A stretch of DNA of 30,537 nucleotides, from contig CAMKYP010000003.1 of the NCBI GenBank assembly GCA_946477505.1, forward strand, positions 1 through 30,537. Direction: 5' to 3'. The notes beneath the pieces are model-generated. The model had not been told where the DNA came from. It searched no databases and saw only the letters and a program-made list of their open reading frames with translations. The position numbers and the translations under genes were made by a program. Position 1 is the stretch's first letter, and each line of letters opens with the position of its first letter. The DNA comes from an uncultured Dechloromonas sp. Lineage in GTDB: Bacteria; Pseudomonadota; Gammaproteobacteria; Burkholderiales; Rhodocyclaceae. Positions 9,939-17,715 of the stretch are shown here, piece by piece.

Positions 9939-12017
9939 CTATGAATCGCCGGCTTGCTTGCCCGCCTGACCGAGGGCGCGTTGTGCCGCAAGGTCGAACA
10001 AGGAACGGCCGGAGCGGATTTCGGCGCTGCCGTCGCGGAACTGGCGGTCGAGGATGGCCGGGTGAACGGCGGCCGCGAGCCCGGTTTCCGGATTGAGCAG
10101 GAGGACGCGTCGCGTGTCCGGACTGATGCGGCCAACCATCCCGGTGCACGGCCCGCCATCGCCGAGCATCGTGGCGATCCAGTCGCCCGGCGCATAGGCC
10201 GGTGCGCGAGCCGGTGGCGATTGAGGTTCCGGGAAGTCGAAACTGAGCAGAACGAGGTCACCAGAGCGCAGCTGGCTGCTTACCGGCTCGCCTGGGGCCC
10301 TGTCTGATGGCTCGACCGGCGGACTGCCGGCATTTTCTGTGCTGGTGCCGGCAGTGGCGCGCAGGGCCTGGGTCTGCAGCTGGAAGCAGGTATCGAGAAA
10401 GGCTTCCTGCTCGCTGTTCGGCAAGCCGGCACGCTCCATCCCCGCTTTCAGCGTCCTGAGCATGGGCGGCACGCGCTGGGCCAGTTGTTTGCGCTCTTCG
10501 GCGGCCGTCTTGGGCAGAAAGGACCACAGCAGTTCGTCGATGGCAGCGGCGTATTCCTGCCATGGCGGACTGTCCGGGCCGGCTTCACGGCCGATGTGCA
10601 GCATCGCCTGGCGCCAGGTCCGGTCGAGAAAGCGGTGGACCGGTTCCGGCGGGTTTTTCTGCAGCATGGCGCGGATGATCTGCGTCACGCGGCTCGCCTG
10701 CACGTCCTGCCGGTCCAGCTGTTCGAGCAGGGGCTGGTAGCGTGCCGCGTCGGCGGCGATCTGCTCACGGCGGTGGACGATGAGGGTGTCGAGGTCGCCA
10801 AGGGTGGTGGCGAACACGTCTTTGTCGTTTCCCGGTTCCAGGCGCAGACGCGAGGCCAGTTCGAACAGGCGCACGCAAACAGGGTGGCGCGGTGAAACGT
10901 CGCGAGGTAGTCCCTGTGCGGCTTCCGCCATGCGGTCGAGGACCAGGCGGGCGGGATGGGTACTGTCGGTGAATAGCGTACTGTCCTTCATCGCCATTTT
11001 GAGCAGCTTGATCTGCAGGCTGGAGATGATGGCTTTCAGTGCGTCGGGCAGTTCCGGGTCGGCGAAGATGGCTTCGAAGATCATCGCCAGGGTATCGATG
11101 GCGACGCTTTCGGTGGCGCTTTTCGGGATGCCGAGCTCGCTCGAGCGGATGATTTTCGGTGCCTCGGAAACGCTACCGTCTGCAAACAGCGCCGGCATCA
11201 TGGGTTCGCTGGCCGGAGTGCTGCCGGGAAGCACCGGGGGGCCGAAACGACCCAGCCGCTCAAGCGCTTCCAGGCGGAACATCAGCTGTTCGAGGGCCGA
11301 CTGGCTGAGCAGGCTGGCCGCCGCGCTGCTCGATGTCGAGACAGCGCCTTGCGGCATCGCCGGAAGGCGGGCAGCCAGTAGTTGCTGCAAGCCTGCGAGG
11401 GCGTCGCTGGTGGCGGCCGGATTCTCCCGGGCTGACGTCGGTCCGCCCGGGGCGGTGACGATGGCCGGTTGGGCGGTGTCGATGCCGGCATTTTCCAGAA
11501 AGGCGTTCAGTTCCGTATAGAGGGGGGGCAAGTTCTGGCGTAGATAGGCCTCGAACTGATCGAGCAGGTTGAGTTTATCGTCTAGGCTACCGGCACCCGC
11601 CGCCCCGAACAGGGTGTCAAGGCCCCGGCAGATACCCTTCGGCCCGACCGGGTTGTCGCTCTTCGGCAGCTCGGGGCGTCGCAGCAGGGTCACGAAACGC
11701 AGATGCAGCTTCCACAGGCTGTCGCCGGAATTGTCGAAGAGCCGCGCGGTCAGGTTGTCGAGACGGATGCCCAGTTCGAGATCGTCCTCGGCGAGCAGCG
11801 TGATGCGCGAGGCGGTCAGTCCATCGACTTCGTCGGCGAAGTTGCCCCGTTTGTTCGTGGCGATGACTTCGTCGAAATAGGCGCCCGCACCGTCCTGGAT
11901 CGCAGCGATGGCGGGGCCGGAAACCAGGTGGCTATCCTGCAGCAGGGCACCGAGACGCCTGATGTACAGGAGTCGGCAGTTGCGCAGTATGTCGAAGGAG
12001 TCGGAATGTATGGCCAT
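9939..12017 (-). CDS. DUF1631 family protein
   Basis: A 692-residue soluble protein matching the DUF1631 family. The N-terminal half begins with FDILRNCRLLYIRRLGALL and is helical. A low-complexity Ala/Pro-rich stretch follows (about 185-265), then a long helical region with short-chain repeats such as QLDRQDVQASRVTQIIRAML. The C-terminal beta domain (about 595-680, SGDLVLLSFDF ... RRVLLLNPETGLAA ... GRSLFDLAAQRAL) resembles the PilZ-like tail of the family. The function is unknown; c-di-GMP binding is speculation. The start is 6 bp after the slt stop, with no separate Shine-Dalgarno, so translation is probably coupled to slt. Confidence 0.88.
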   Translation of the reverse strand: MAIHSDSFDILRNCRLLYIRRLGALLQDSHLVSGPAIAAIQDGAGAYFDEVIATNKRGNFADEVDGLTASRITLLAEDDLELGIRLDNLTARLFDNSGDSLWKLHLRFVTLLRRPELPKSDNPVGPKGICRGLDTLFGAAGAGSLDDKLNLLDQFEAYLRQNLPPLYTELNAFLENAGIDTAQPAIVTAPGGPTSARENPAATSDALAGLQQLLAARLPAMPQGAVSTSSSAAASLLSQSALEQLMFRLEALERLGRFGPPVLPGSTPASEPMMPALFADGSVSEAPKIIRSSELGIPKSATESVAIDTLAMIFEAIFADPELPDALKAIISSLQIKLLKMAMKDSTLFTDSTHPARLVLDRMAEAAQGLPRDVSPRHPVCVRLFELASRLRLEPGNDKDVFATTLGDLDTLIVHRREQIAADAARYQPLLEQLDRQDVQASRVTQIIRAMLQKNPPEPVHRFLDRTWRQAMLHIGREAGPDSPPWQEYAAAIDELLWSFLPKTAAEERKQLAQRVPPMLRTLKAGMERAGLPNSEQEAFLDTCFQLQTQALRATAGTSTENAGSPPVEPSDRAPGEPVSSQLRSGDLVLLSFDFPEPQSPPARAPAYAPGDWIATMLGDGGPCTGMVGRISPDTRRVLLLNPETGLAAAVHPAILDRQFRDGSAEIRSGRSLFDLAAQRALGQAGKQAGDS

Positions 12018-12023
12018 GGCGGA

Positions 12024-13961
12024 TCAGGGGAGGTCGGAATCCTTGGGAACATCCGCCGTGCGAGCGCCGATGGTGCCGAGGCGGGCTTTCAGCGAATCGG
12101 GTTTGCCATTGAAGATAGCTGAATAATAGACCGCGTTGCTCATTACTTTCTTGACGTAATCGCGCGTTTCGCTGAACGGGATGGTCTCGGCGTAGATGGC
12201 GCCTTCCAGCGGGCGGTCGGCGCGCCACTTGCGGGCGCGGCCGGGGCCGGCGTTGTAGGCCGCGGAGGCGAGCACCGGGTGGTTGTCGAGGTTTTCCATG
12301 ACCAGGCGCATGTAGGTGGTGCCGAGCAGGACGTTGGTTTCGGTATCGTTGACCCGTCCATGGCTGAAGTCGCGCAGGCCGATTTTCCTGGCCACCCACT
12401 TGGCGGTGGCCGGCATCAGCTGCATCAGGCCGGAGGCGCCGACAGTCGACTTTGCATTGGTGATGAAGCGGCTTTCCTGGCGCATCAGGCCGTACACCCA
12501 GGCGTCGTCGAGCGACTGGTTGTGGGCGGCGGGACGCACCGTTTCGCCGTAGGGGGCGAGGAAACGCAGCGTGTAGTCATGCTCGCTCTTCGTCCGGTCG
12601 GCGGTGTTGATGGCGCGGTCCCAGATCTGGTTGCGCTTGGCCAGATCGGCTGCGGCGAGCAGTTCGCGGTCATCCATGCCGCGCAGCGACCAGTTCCATT
12701 CCTTGACCGCCTCGGTGCGCATATCGTTGCGGAAGAAGGCCAGGGCGCGGCGGATGCCCGGATTGTCGCGGGCGACGCGCTGTTCCTCGGCGGTCGGCGC
12801 CTTGGCCTTGGGGGGCGGCAGAACGGTGTGGCCGAGTTCCTCGTCGGCGAGGTTGCCGTAGAAATTGGGCTGTCCGGCGATTTTCTCGAACAGCGCGTTG
12901 CCTTCGCTGGTGCGACCACCGGCATACAGCGCCCGGCCCAGCCAGTAGATCCATTCGGGCTTGGCTGCCAGTTCGGCCGGCATGGCCTCGATGGTGTTGC
13001 GGACGACGCCCCATTCCTGAGCGCGTAGCGCGGCCCGCACCTTCCATTGGGCAGCGTCTTCCGAGAGCGGGGTCTTGCCGGCCTGGTTGTACCAGCCGAC
13101 TGCTTCCGGGGCGTGCTTCTTGGCCGCCTGCAGGGCGATCTGGCTCCACGCCCACTGGCGTTCGCTGTCGTGCAGCTTGCCCTTGAGCCGTTCCAGCTCG
13201 TCGGCGGCGGTGCGCGGGTCGTTGGCGGCAACGCGGGCGATGGCGAAGGCGGCTAGTTCGCGGCCGGCGCGGCTGCCGTTGCCGGTGCCCTGCTTGATCA
13301 GGTAGCCCATGGCGCTGCTGAGGGCGTTGTCGAGCTGCCGGTTGTCCGGCATCTGGCTATCGGGCAGATAATTCAGCGTCGTCCGGACCCAGCCTGGGCG
13401 GTTGGCCTCGACCTGGCGGCGAGCCCTCGCCCAGACGTCGTCGGTACTCATCTTCTGGCTGGCGACGAGGGCATCGAAAATGGGGCGGCAGGGCTCGGGC
13501 GGTTCCAGCATGGTCAGCCACTGTTTTTCCGCTTCGGCCAGCACGCTGCGATCGTCGCGGGCGAGGCGGGCCTGCTGGTTGTAACAGGTGACGTCGGGTT
13601 CGGGGGCGAGCAAGCGGGGGAATTCGGCATCGACCTCGTTCCAGGCCGAACGCTTGCCCAACCAGCGTATCCAGTCGGCCCGCAGTTTTTCGGCGACGTA
13701 GCTGCCTTCGTAACGTTGCAGGAAGTCGCGCAGATTGCCCGGGTCGCCCTTGTCCATCCACATGCGCAGCCGGTAGTTCTCGGCATAGGGCGCCAGTTCG
13801 TGGTTGCCGAGTTGGCCGATGGCTTGTTCCAGCTTGTTCAGGTTGCCGGCGCGGAAGGCGTCGCGGGCCGTCAGGAAGGCCATGTCGCCGTTCTGGGCGA
13901 AGGCGGACAGCGAGAGCGCAAGGCCCAGTGCCAGGGGGGTAAGGCGGGCGTGAAACTTCAT
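12024..13961 (-). CDS. slt: soluble lytic murein transglycosylase
   Basis: A periplasmic lytic transglycosylase that cleaves the MurNAc-GlcNAc bond of peptidoglycan with formation of 1,6-anhydroMurNAc. It has 645 residues, the normal Slt70 size. A signal peptide spans about 1-22 (cut after SAFA). The alpha-superhelical U and L domains span about 23-470. The catalytic SLT domain is at the C-terminus with Glu496 in YGLMRQESRF, GASGLMQLMPATA at 508-520, and AYNAGPGR at 568-575. The ATG at 13961 is only 8 bp from the divergent start of the cyclo-ligase gene, so each promoter must lie in or over the other's coding sequence. It heads the slt - DUF1631 - NDUFA9-like - cca series. Confidence 0.95.
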   Translation of the reverse strand: MKFHARLTPLALGLALSLSAFAQNGDMAFLTARDAFRAGNLNKLEQAIGQLGNHELAPYAENYRLRMWMDKGDPGNLRDFLQRYEGSYVAEKLRADWIRWLGKRSAWNEVDAEFPRLLAPEPDVTCYNQQARLARDDRSVLAEAEKQWLTMLEPPEPCRPIFDALVASQKMSTDDVWARARRQVEANRPGWVRTTLNYLPDSQMPDNRQLDNALSSAMGYLIKQGTGNGSRAGRELAAFAIARVAANDPRTAADELERLKGKLHDSERQWAWSQIALQAAKKHAPEAVGWYNQAGKTPLSEDAAQWKVRAALRAQEWGVVRNTIEAMPAELAAKPEWIYWLGRALYAGGRTSEGNALFEKIAGQPNFYGNLADEELGHTVLPPPKAKAPTAEEQRVARDNPGIRRALAFFRNDMRTEAVKEWNWSLRGMDDRELLAAADLAKRNQIWDRAINTADRTKSEHDYTLRFLAPYGETVRPAAHNQSLDDAWVYGLMRQESRFITNAKSTVGASGLMQLMPATAKWVARKIGLRDFSHGRVNDTETNVLLGTTYMRLVMENLDNHPVLASAAYNAGPGRARKWRADRPLEGAIYAETIPFSETRDYVKKVMSNAVYYSAIFNGKPDSLKARLGTIGARTADVPKDSDLP

Positions 13962-13969
13962 GCTAGATT

Positions 13970-14557
13970 ATGGCGATGCAAGAATCGAACGAGGATAACA
14001 CGGCCTGGCGCCGGGCATTGCGGCGCGACATGGTGGCCCGACGGGCGGCATTGAGCGATGCCGGACACGAAGCCCTGTCGGCCCGCATCGTGGACCATCT
14101 GCTGACGGCGCTACCGCTGCCGCGCATCGTGGCGTTCTGCTGGCCGATCAAGCACGAACCCGATGTGCGGGCGGCCATTCCCCGCTGGGCAGCACAAGGG
14201 GTATCGGCCGCCTTGCCGGTCGTGGTTCGGGAAGGCGCACCGCTGGCCTTCCGGCTGTGGACGTCCGATACGCCGCTGGCCGCCGATCGTTACGGCATTC
14301 CGACGCCGACCGTCGGCGAATTCGTGCAGCCCGACATGCTGTTGTTACCGCTCAACGGCTTTGACGCGGATGGCTATCGGCTGGGGTACGGCGGTGGCTA
14401 TTTCGACCGCACGCTGGCCGCACTCTCCCCTCGCCCGCTGGCGGTGGGGGTCGGATTCGAGATCAATCGCTTGCCGACCATCCGTCCGGAAGCGCATGAC
14501 CAGCGCCTCGACTGGCTGGTGACCGAAGTCGGAGCGGTCAGGCTTCCCGCCGTCTGA
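13970..14557 (+). CDS. 5-formyltetrahydrofolate cyclo-ligase
   Basis: Converts 5-formyl-THF to 5,10-methenyl-THF with ATP in folate one-carbon metabolism. It has 195 residues, normal for the family. Visible motifs are the N-terminal RRALRRDMVARRAAL, WPIKHEPD at 58-65, PLNGFDADGYRLGYGGGYFD spanning 127-146 with the GYGGGYFDR ATP-binding loop, and VGVGFE. The start could be the ATG at 13970 or at 13976; neither has a clear Shine-Dalgarno. It diverges from slt by 8 bp and its last 20 bp overlap the small membrane-protein gene on the opposite strand. In many proteobacteria 6S RNA precedes this gene, but there is no room for it here. Confidence 0.93.
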   Translation: MAMQESNEDNTAWRRALRRDMVARRAALSDAGHEALSARIVDHLLTALPLPRIVAFCWPIKHEPDVRAAIPRWAAQGVSAALPVVVREGAPLAFRLWTSDTPLAADRYGIPTPTVGEFVQPDMLLLPLNGFDADGYRLGYGGGYFDRTLAALSPRPLAVGVGFEINRLPTIRPEAHDQRLDWLVTEVGAVRLPAV

Positions 14558-14828
14558 AGCCGTGGATGGCGTAGGCCATCGTCAGTGCGGCGAGACCGAC
14601 CAGGATGGCTTGGCGCTGGTCGTAGATGCCGGTGCGCAGGGCAAGTTCGAGCGCATAGCCGTCGTGCAGCGCGAACAGCATGGCGGTTCCGGCGACGGCC
14701 AGCCAGATGCGGCGCAGGCCACTGGGTTGCTGGCGACGCAGGACGCTCTCGATGGCCAGCGCGCTGGTCCAGATTTGCAGGATGGAGGCGGCGAGCAGGA
14801 TGCCCAAGGTCAGCGCGTAGCTGTTCAT
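14538..14828 (-). CDS. small hydrophobic membrane protein, last gene of the sulfur operon
   Basis: A 96-residue protein with about three predicted membrane helices (about 4-25, 40-58 and 73-90). It contains LRRQQPSGLRRIW between helices 1 and 2, and ends in the positively charged FRRREA. I do not recognise a family. Its ATG overlaps the stop of the PatB-like gene in an ATGA arrangement, a strong sign of translational coupling. That places it as fifth gene of the sbp - EAL - cysK - patB series. A transport or membrane-anchoring role linked to cysteine/sulfur metabolism is guesswork from context. Its 3' end overlaps the cyclo-ligase gene by 20 bp. Confidence 0.72.
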   Translation of the reverse strand: MNSYALTLGILLAASILQIWTSALAIESVLRRQQPSGLRRIWLAVAGTAMLFALHDGYALELALRTGIYDQRQAILVGLAALTMAYAIHGFRRREA

Positions 14829-15955
14829 GCAGCGCGGCAGGCCCGCTCAAAGCGGCGCAGCGCCTCGTCCAGCGTTGCCCGCGGGCAGCCGAAATTGAGG
14901 CGTAGCCAGCCGGGGGCGCCGAAAGCGGTGCCGTCGGAGAGGCCGAGGCCGTGGGTTTCGAAGTGGGTGGCGGGATGCTCCAGCTTCAGGTCGCGGATGT
15001 CGAGCCAGGCGAGGTAGGTGGCTTCGACAGGGGCCATGCGTATGCTTGGCAGGCCGGACATGACGGCGGCAACGCGGTCGCGGTTGCCGCGCAAGTAGGC
15101 GATCAGGTCGCGGTGCCAGTCGCCGCTGTCGCGGAAAGCCGCTTCGCAGGCGGCGAGGCCGAGCACGTTCACATGCGGGACGATGCCGAGCATGGTGCGT
15201 TCGAAGCGGCGGCGCAGGGCCGGGTCGGAAATGACTGCGAAGGCGCAGCCGAGGCCGGGAATGTTGAAGGTCTTGGACGGCGCCATCAGGGTGATGGTGC
15301 GCCGGGCGATTTCCGGCGACAGGCTGGCGAACGGGATGTGGCGCTTGTCCGCGTCAAGGATCAGGCCGCAGTGGATTTCGTCGGAGCAGACGATCAGGTC
15401 GTTGGCTTCGGCATGTCCGGCCAGCGCCAGCAGCTCATCCCGGCTCCAGCAGCGGCCGACCGGGTTGTGCGGATGGCAGAGCAGGAAAAGCCGGGTTGCA
15501 GGTGTCGTGGCTTGTTGCAGTACATCCATGTCCCAGTGCCAGCGGGTGCCGGTGCAACTCAAGTCGATCCGGTTCAGCTGGCGGCCGGAAAGGTGGGGGG
15601 CGGACAGGAAGGGCGGGTAGATTGGCGCAGCCGTCAGCACCTCGCCGTCGATGCTCCGGCAGGCAACGTGCAGCCCATTGACCAGGCCCGGCAGCCAGAC
15701 AATCCACTCGGGCTCGATGCGCCATGTGTACTCGTTTTCAAGGTGAGTGAGTACCGACTCCGTCAGCGACGGCCAAGGGCCGCCATAGCCCAGTACACCA
15801 TGCTCCAGGCGCCGGTGCAGCGCGGCGAGGACCGCCGGCGGTGCCGCGAAATCCATGTCGGCGACCCACAGCGGGAGGATGTCGCGGCCGGCGTATTTCC
15901 GCCACTTCTCGGAATCCGAGTCGCGGCGGTCGATGACACTATCGAAGGGACTCAA
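14825..15955 (-). CDS. PatB/MalY-family PLP-dependent C-S lyase (cystathionine beta-lyase type)
   Basis: A 376-residue fold-type I PLP enzyme of the MalY/PatB group, which cleaves C-S bonds (for example cystathionine to homocysteine, pyruvate and ammonia). The N-terminus FDSVIDRRDSDSEKWRKY is the group hallmark, followed by LPLWVADMDF. Other motifs are HPHNPVGR at 161-168, SDEIH at 191-195, and the PLP lysine Lys228 in APSKTFNIPGL. The conserved N-terminus requires the start at TTG 15955, preceded by AAGG 8 nt upstream; no usable ATG lies upstream before the cysK stop. It sits 10 bp downstream of cysK and overlaps the next gene by 4 bp. Together with CysK it could carry sulfur from cysteine toward methionine or release sulfide from thiol conjugates. 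Confidence 0.9.
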   Translation of the reverse strand: MSPFDSVIDRRDSDSEKWRKYAGRDILPLWVADMDFAAPPAVLAALHRRLEHGVLGYGGPWPSLTESVLTHLENEYTWRIEPEWIVWLPGLVNGLHVACRSIDGEVLTAAPIYPPFLSAPHLSGRQLNRIDLSCTGTRWHWDMDVLQQATTPATRLFLLCHPHNPVGRCWSRDELLALAGHAEANDLIVCSDEIHCGLILDADKRHIPFASLSPEIARRTITLMAPSKTFNIPGLGCAFAVISDPALRRRFERTMLGIVPHVNVLGLAACEAAFRDSGDWHRDLIAYLRGNRDRVAAVMSGLPSIRMAPVEATYLAWLDIRDLKLEHPATHFETHGLGLSDGTAFGAPGWLRLNFGCPRATLDEALRRFERACRAA

Positions 15956-15965
15956 GCGCTGTGCC

Positions 15966-16898
15966 TTAGACCTCGAGGTGTTGGTAGAGCGCCGTCGACA
16001 GGTAGCGCTCGCCGAAGGAAGGGATGATCACGACGATCAGTTTGCCGGCGTTTTCCGGCCGCTTGGCCAGTTCCAGCGCGGCCCAGGTGGCGGCGCCGGA
16101 AGAAATACCGACGAGCAGGCCTTCCTCGGTCGCCATCCGGCGGGCGGTGGCGAAGGCGTTGTCGTTGGTGACGCGGATCACCTCGTCGTAGATCCCGGTG
16201 TTCAGCACGCCCGGCACGAAGCCGGCGCCGATGCCCTGGATCGGGTGCGGACCCTTCTGACCGCCGGACAGTACCGGCGAGGCATCGGGTTCGACGGCGA
16301 CGATCTTGACGCCCGGCTTGCGCGCCTTCAGCACTTCGCCGACGCCGGTGACGGTGCCGCCGGTACCGACGCCCGATACGAAGATGTCGACCTGGCCGTC
16401 GGTGTCGCGCCAGATTTCCTCGGCTGTCGTGTTGCGGTGAATCTCCGGGTTGGCCGGGTTCTCGAACTGCTGCGGGATGAAATATTTGGCGTCGCTTTCA
16501 GCCAGTGCCTTGGCCTTGGCGATGGCGCCGCCCATGCCTTCGGGCCCCGGGGTCAGGATCAGTTCGGCGCCGTAGGCCTTGAGCAGCAGCTTGCGCTCGC
16601 GGCTCATCGTTTCGGGCATCGTGAAGGCGCACTTGATGCCCCGCGCGGCACAGACCATGGCCAGGCCGATGCCGGTGTTGCCGGAAGTCGGTTCGAGCAC
16701 CACGGTATCCGGGCCGATCTTGCCGGCGGCGATGGCGGCGTCGAGCATGGCAACGGCGATGCGGTCCTTGACGCTGTGGCCGGGATTGAAGAATTCCAGC
16801 TTGGCGACGACGGTGGCGCCGCTGCCGGCCGTCACGCGGTTGAGCTTGACGAGCGGTGTGTTGCCGACGAGTTCGGTGACGTTGTTGGCGATTTTCAT
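15966..16898 (-). CDS. cysK: cysteine synthase A (O-acetylserine sulfhydrylase)
   Basis: A PLP enzyme making L-cysteine from O-acetylserine and sulfide. The 310-residue length fits CysK. Motifs are LVGNTPLVKLNR at 10-21, the PLP lysine Lys44 in FFNPGHSVKDRIA, TSGNTGIGLA from 71 (carboxylate-binding loop), VSGVGTGGTVTG (PLP phosphate loop), and GISSGAA near the C-terminus. An appropriate GGAG lies 7 nt before the ATG. The gene is embedded in an operon 14 bp after the EAL-like gene and 10 bp before the patB-type gene. Grouping with a sulfate-binding protein supports a role in sulfate assimilation. Confidence 0.95.
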   Translation of the reverse strand: MKIANNVTELVGNTPLVKLNRVTAGSGATVVAKLEFFNPGHSVKDRIAVAMLDAAIAAGKIGPDTVVLEPTSGNTGIGLAMVCAARGIKCAFTMPETMSRERKLLLKAYGAELILTPGPEGMGGAIAKAKALAESDAKYFIPQQFENPANPEIHRNTTAEEIWRDTDGQVDIFVSGVGTGGTVTGVGEVLKARKPGVKIVAVEPDASPVLSGGQKGPHPIQGIGAGFVPGVLNTGIYDEVIRVTNDNAFATARRMATEEGLLVGISSGAATWAALELAKRPENAGKLIVVIIPSFGERYLSTALYQHLEV

Positions 16899-16912
16899 GG
16901 GCGGGCTCCGTA

Positions 16913-17707
16913 CTAAGAGGAGGAATTGTAGGGGTTTCTTGCCCTCGTGTGTGTGGGACGGCAGGTGCTGGATGGTTCGCCGAACAGGCGCCCGCTTCCT
17001 AGATCGGCCTCGCTGGTCAGCGCATTCCGCAGGGCTTCGCTGTCGTCGATCCCGGTGATTTCGACCTGTGTTCCGGCGCGCCGGACTGCAGCACAGGCGG
17101 ACGGATCGGCCGCTACGAAGCGCAAGACGTCGGGTGACAGGGCCAGCACCGCCGGTAGGGTCAGGGCCTCTTCCGGTCCGTGCAGGGCAAGCCGGTAGCC
17201 GCGCTGCCGGTAGCTGGCCAGGGCGTGTACGCCGTGACTGCCCAGTGCGGTGGCATCTGCATCGATGTCGAGCACGATATCGGCCGGGCCCAAGCCGCAG
17301 CGCTTGAGGATGGCTTCATAGACAAGGCCATGCTGGTTGCTGACGGCCAGCAGGTGGCGCGGATGGATCGCGACCTGCAGATAGCCGCCGGCGTGCTGGC
17401 GCTGGGCTAGAAAATTGAGGGCGTGGAGCGTGCGGCATAGGCGGTCGAGATGAACGATGGCCGGCCCGTTCTCGCAGGCGTCGAAAGGTGCCTCGGGTGG
17501 CAGGCTGGTGCCGTCGGTGCGGCGCACGGTCAGGCTGGCCCGATGCCCGAGCACGCGTTCGCTGCGCAAGTCGGCAATCGGTTGGAACAGCGAACCGAGA
17601 TGCAGGCCGCCGTGCCAGGCTTCGACGCGGTCGCCGGCGACGTACAGGGTGCTGTCTCCGCTGGCGTCGGCGGTATTGAAATAGCGGATCAGGTCTTCGA
17701 CGGGCAT
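16913..17707 (-). CDS. degenerate (probably inactive) EAL-domain protein
   Basis: A 264-residue stand-alone EAL-fold protein without a membrane segment or other domain. The fold is recognisable from LGSLFQPIADLRSERVLGHR at 37-56, LALHGPEEA near 173, VLALSPDVLRFV near 187, and DLGSGRLFGEPSS near 235. Catalytic positions are lost: the EAL motif reads RAS (GHRASL at 54-59), NxSP becomes AIHP, LExTE becomes LDIDAD, DDFGTG becomes HGPEEA, the LKID lysine is Arg, and the AEGVET segment is ITGIDD. It should not hydrolyse c-di-GMP; it could bind c-di-GMP or another ligand, or a protein. It is translated 8 bp after the sulfate-binding protein gene and 14 bp before cysK, which suggests a regulatory role in sulfur metabolism (inference). 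Confidence 0.82.
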   Translation of the reverse strand: MPVEDLIRYFNTADASGDSTLYVAGDRVEAWHGGLHLGSLFQPIADLRSERVLGHRASLTVRRTDGTSLPPEAPFDACENGPAIVHLDRLCRTLHALNFLAQRQHAGGYLQVAIHPRHLLAVSNQHGLVYEAILKRCGLGPADIVLDIDADATALGSHGVHALASYRQRGYRLALHGPEEALTLPAVLALSPDVLRFVAADPSACAAVRRAGTQVEITGIDDSEALRNALTSEADLGSGRLFGEPSSTCRPTHTRARNPYNSSS

Positions 17708-17715
17708 GGTGCAGC

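Noticed and set aside
13940..13975. Possible 6S RNA (ssrS) next to the 5-formyl-THF cyclo-ligase gene
   Set aside because: In many proteobacteria 6S RNA precedes this gene, but only 8 bp separate it from slt here and no 6S-like structure fits.
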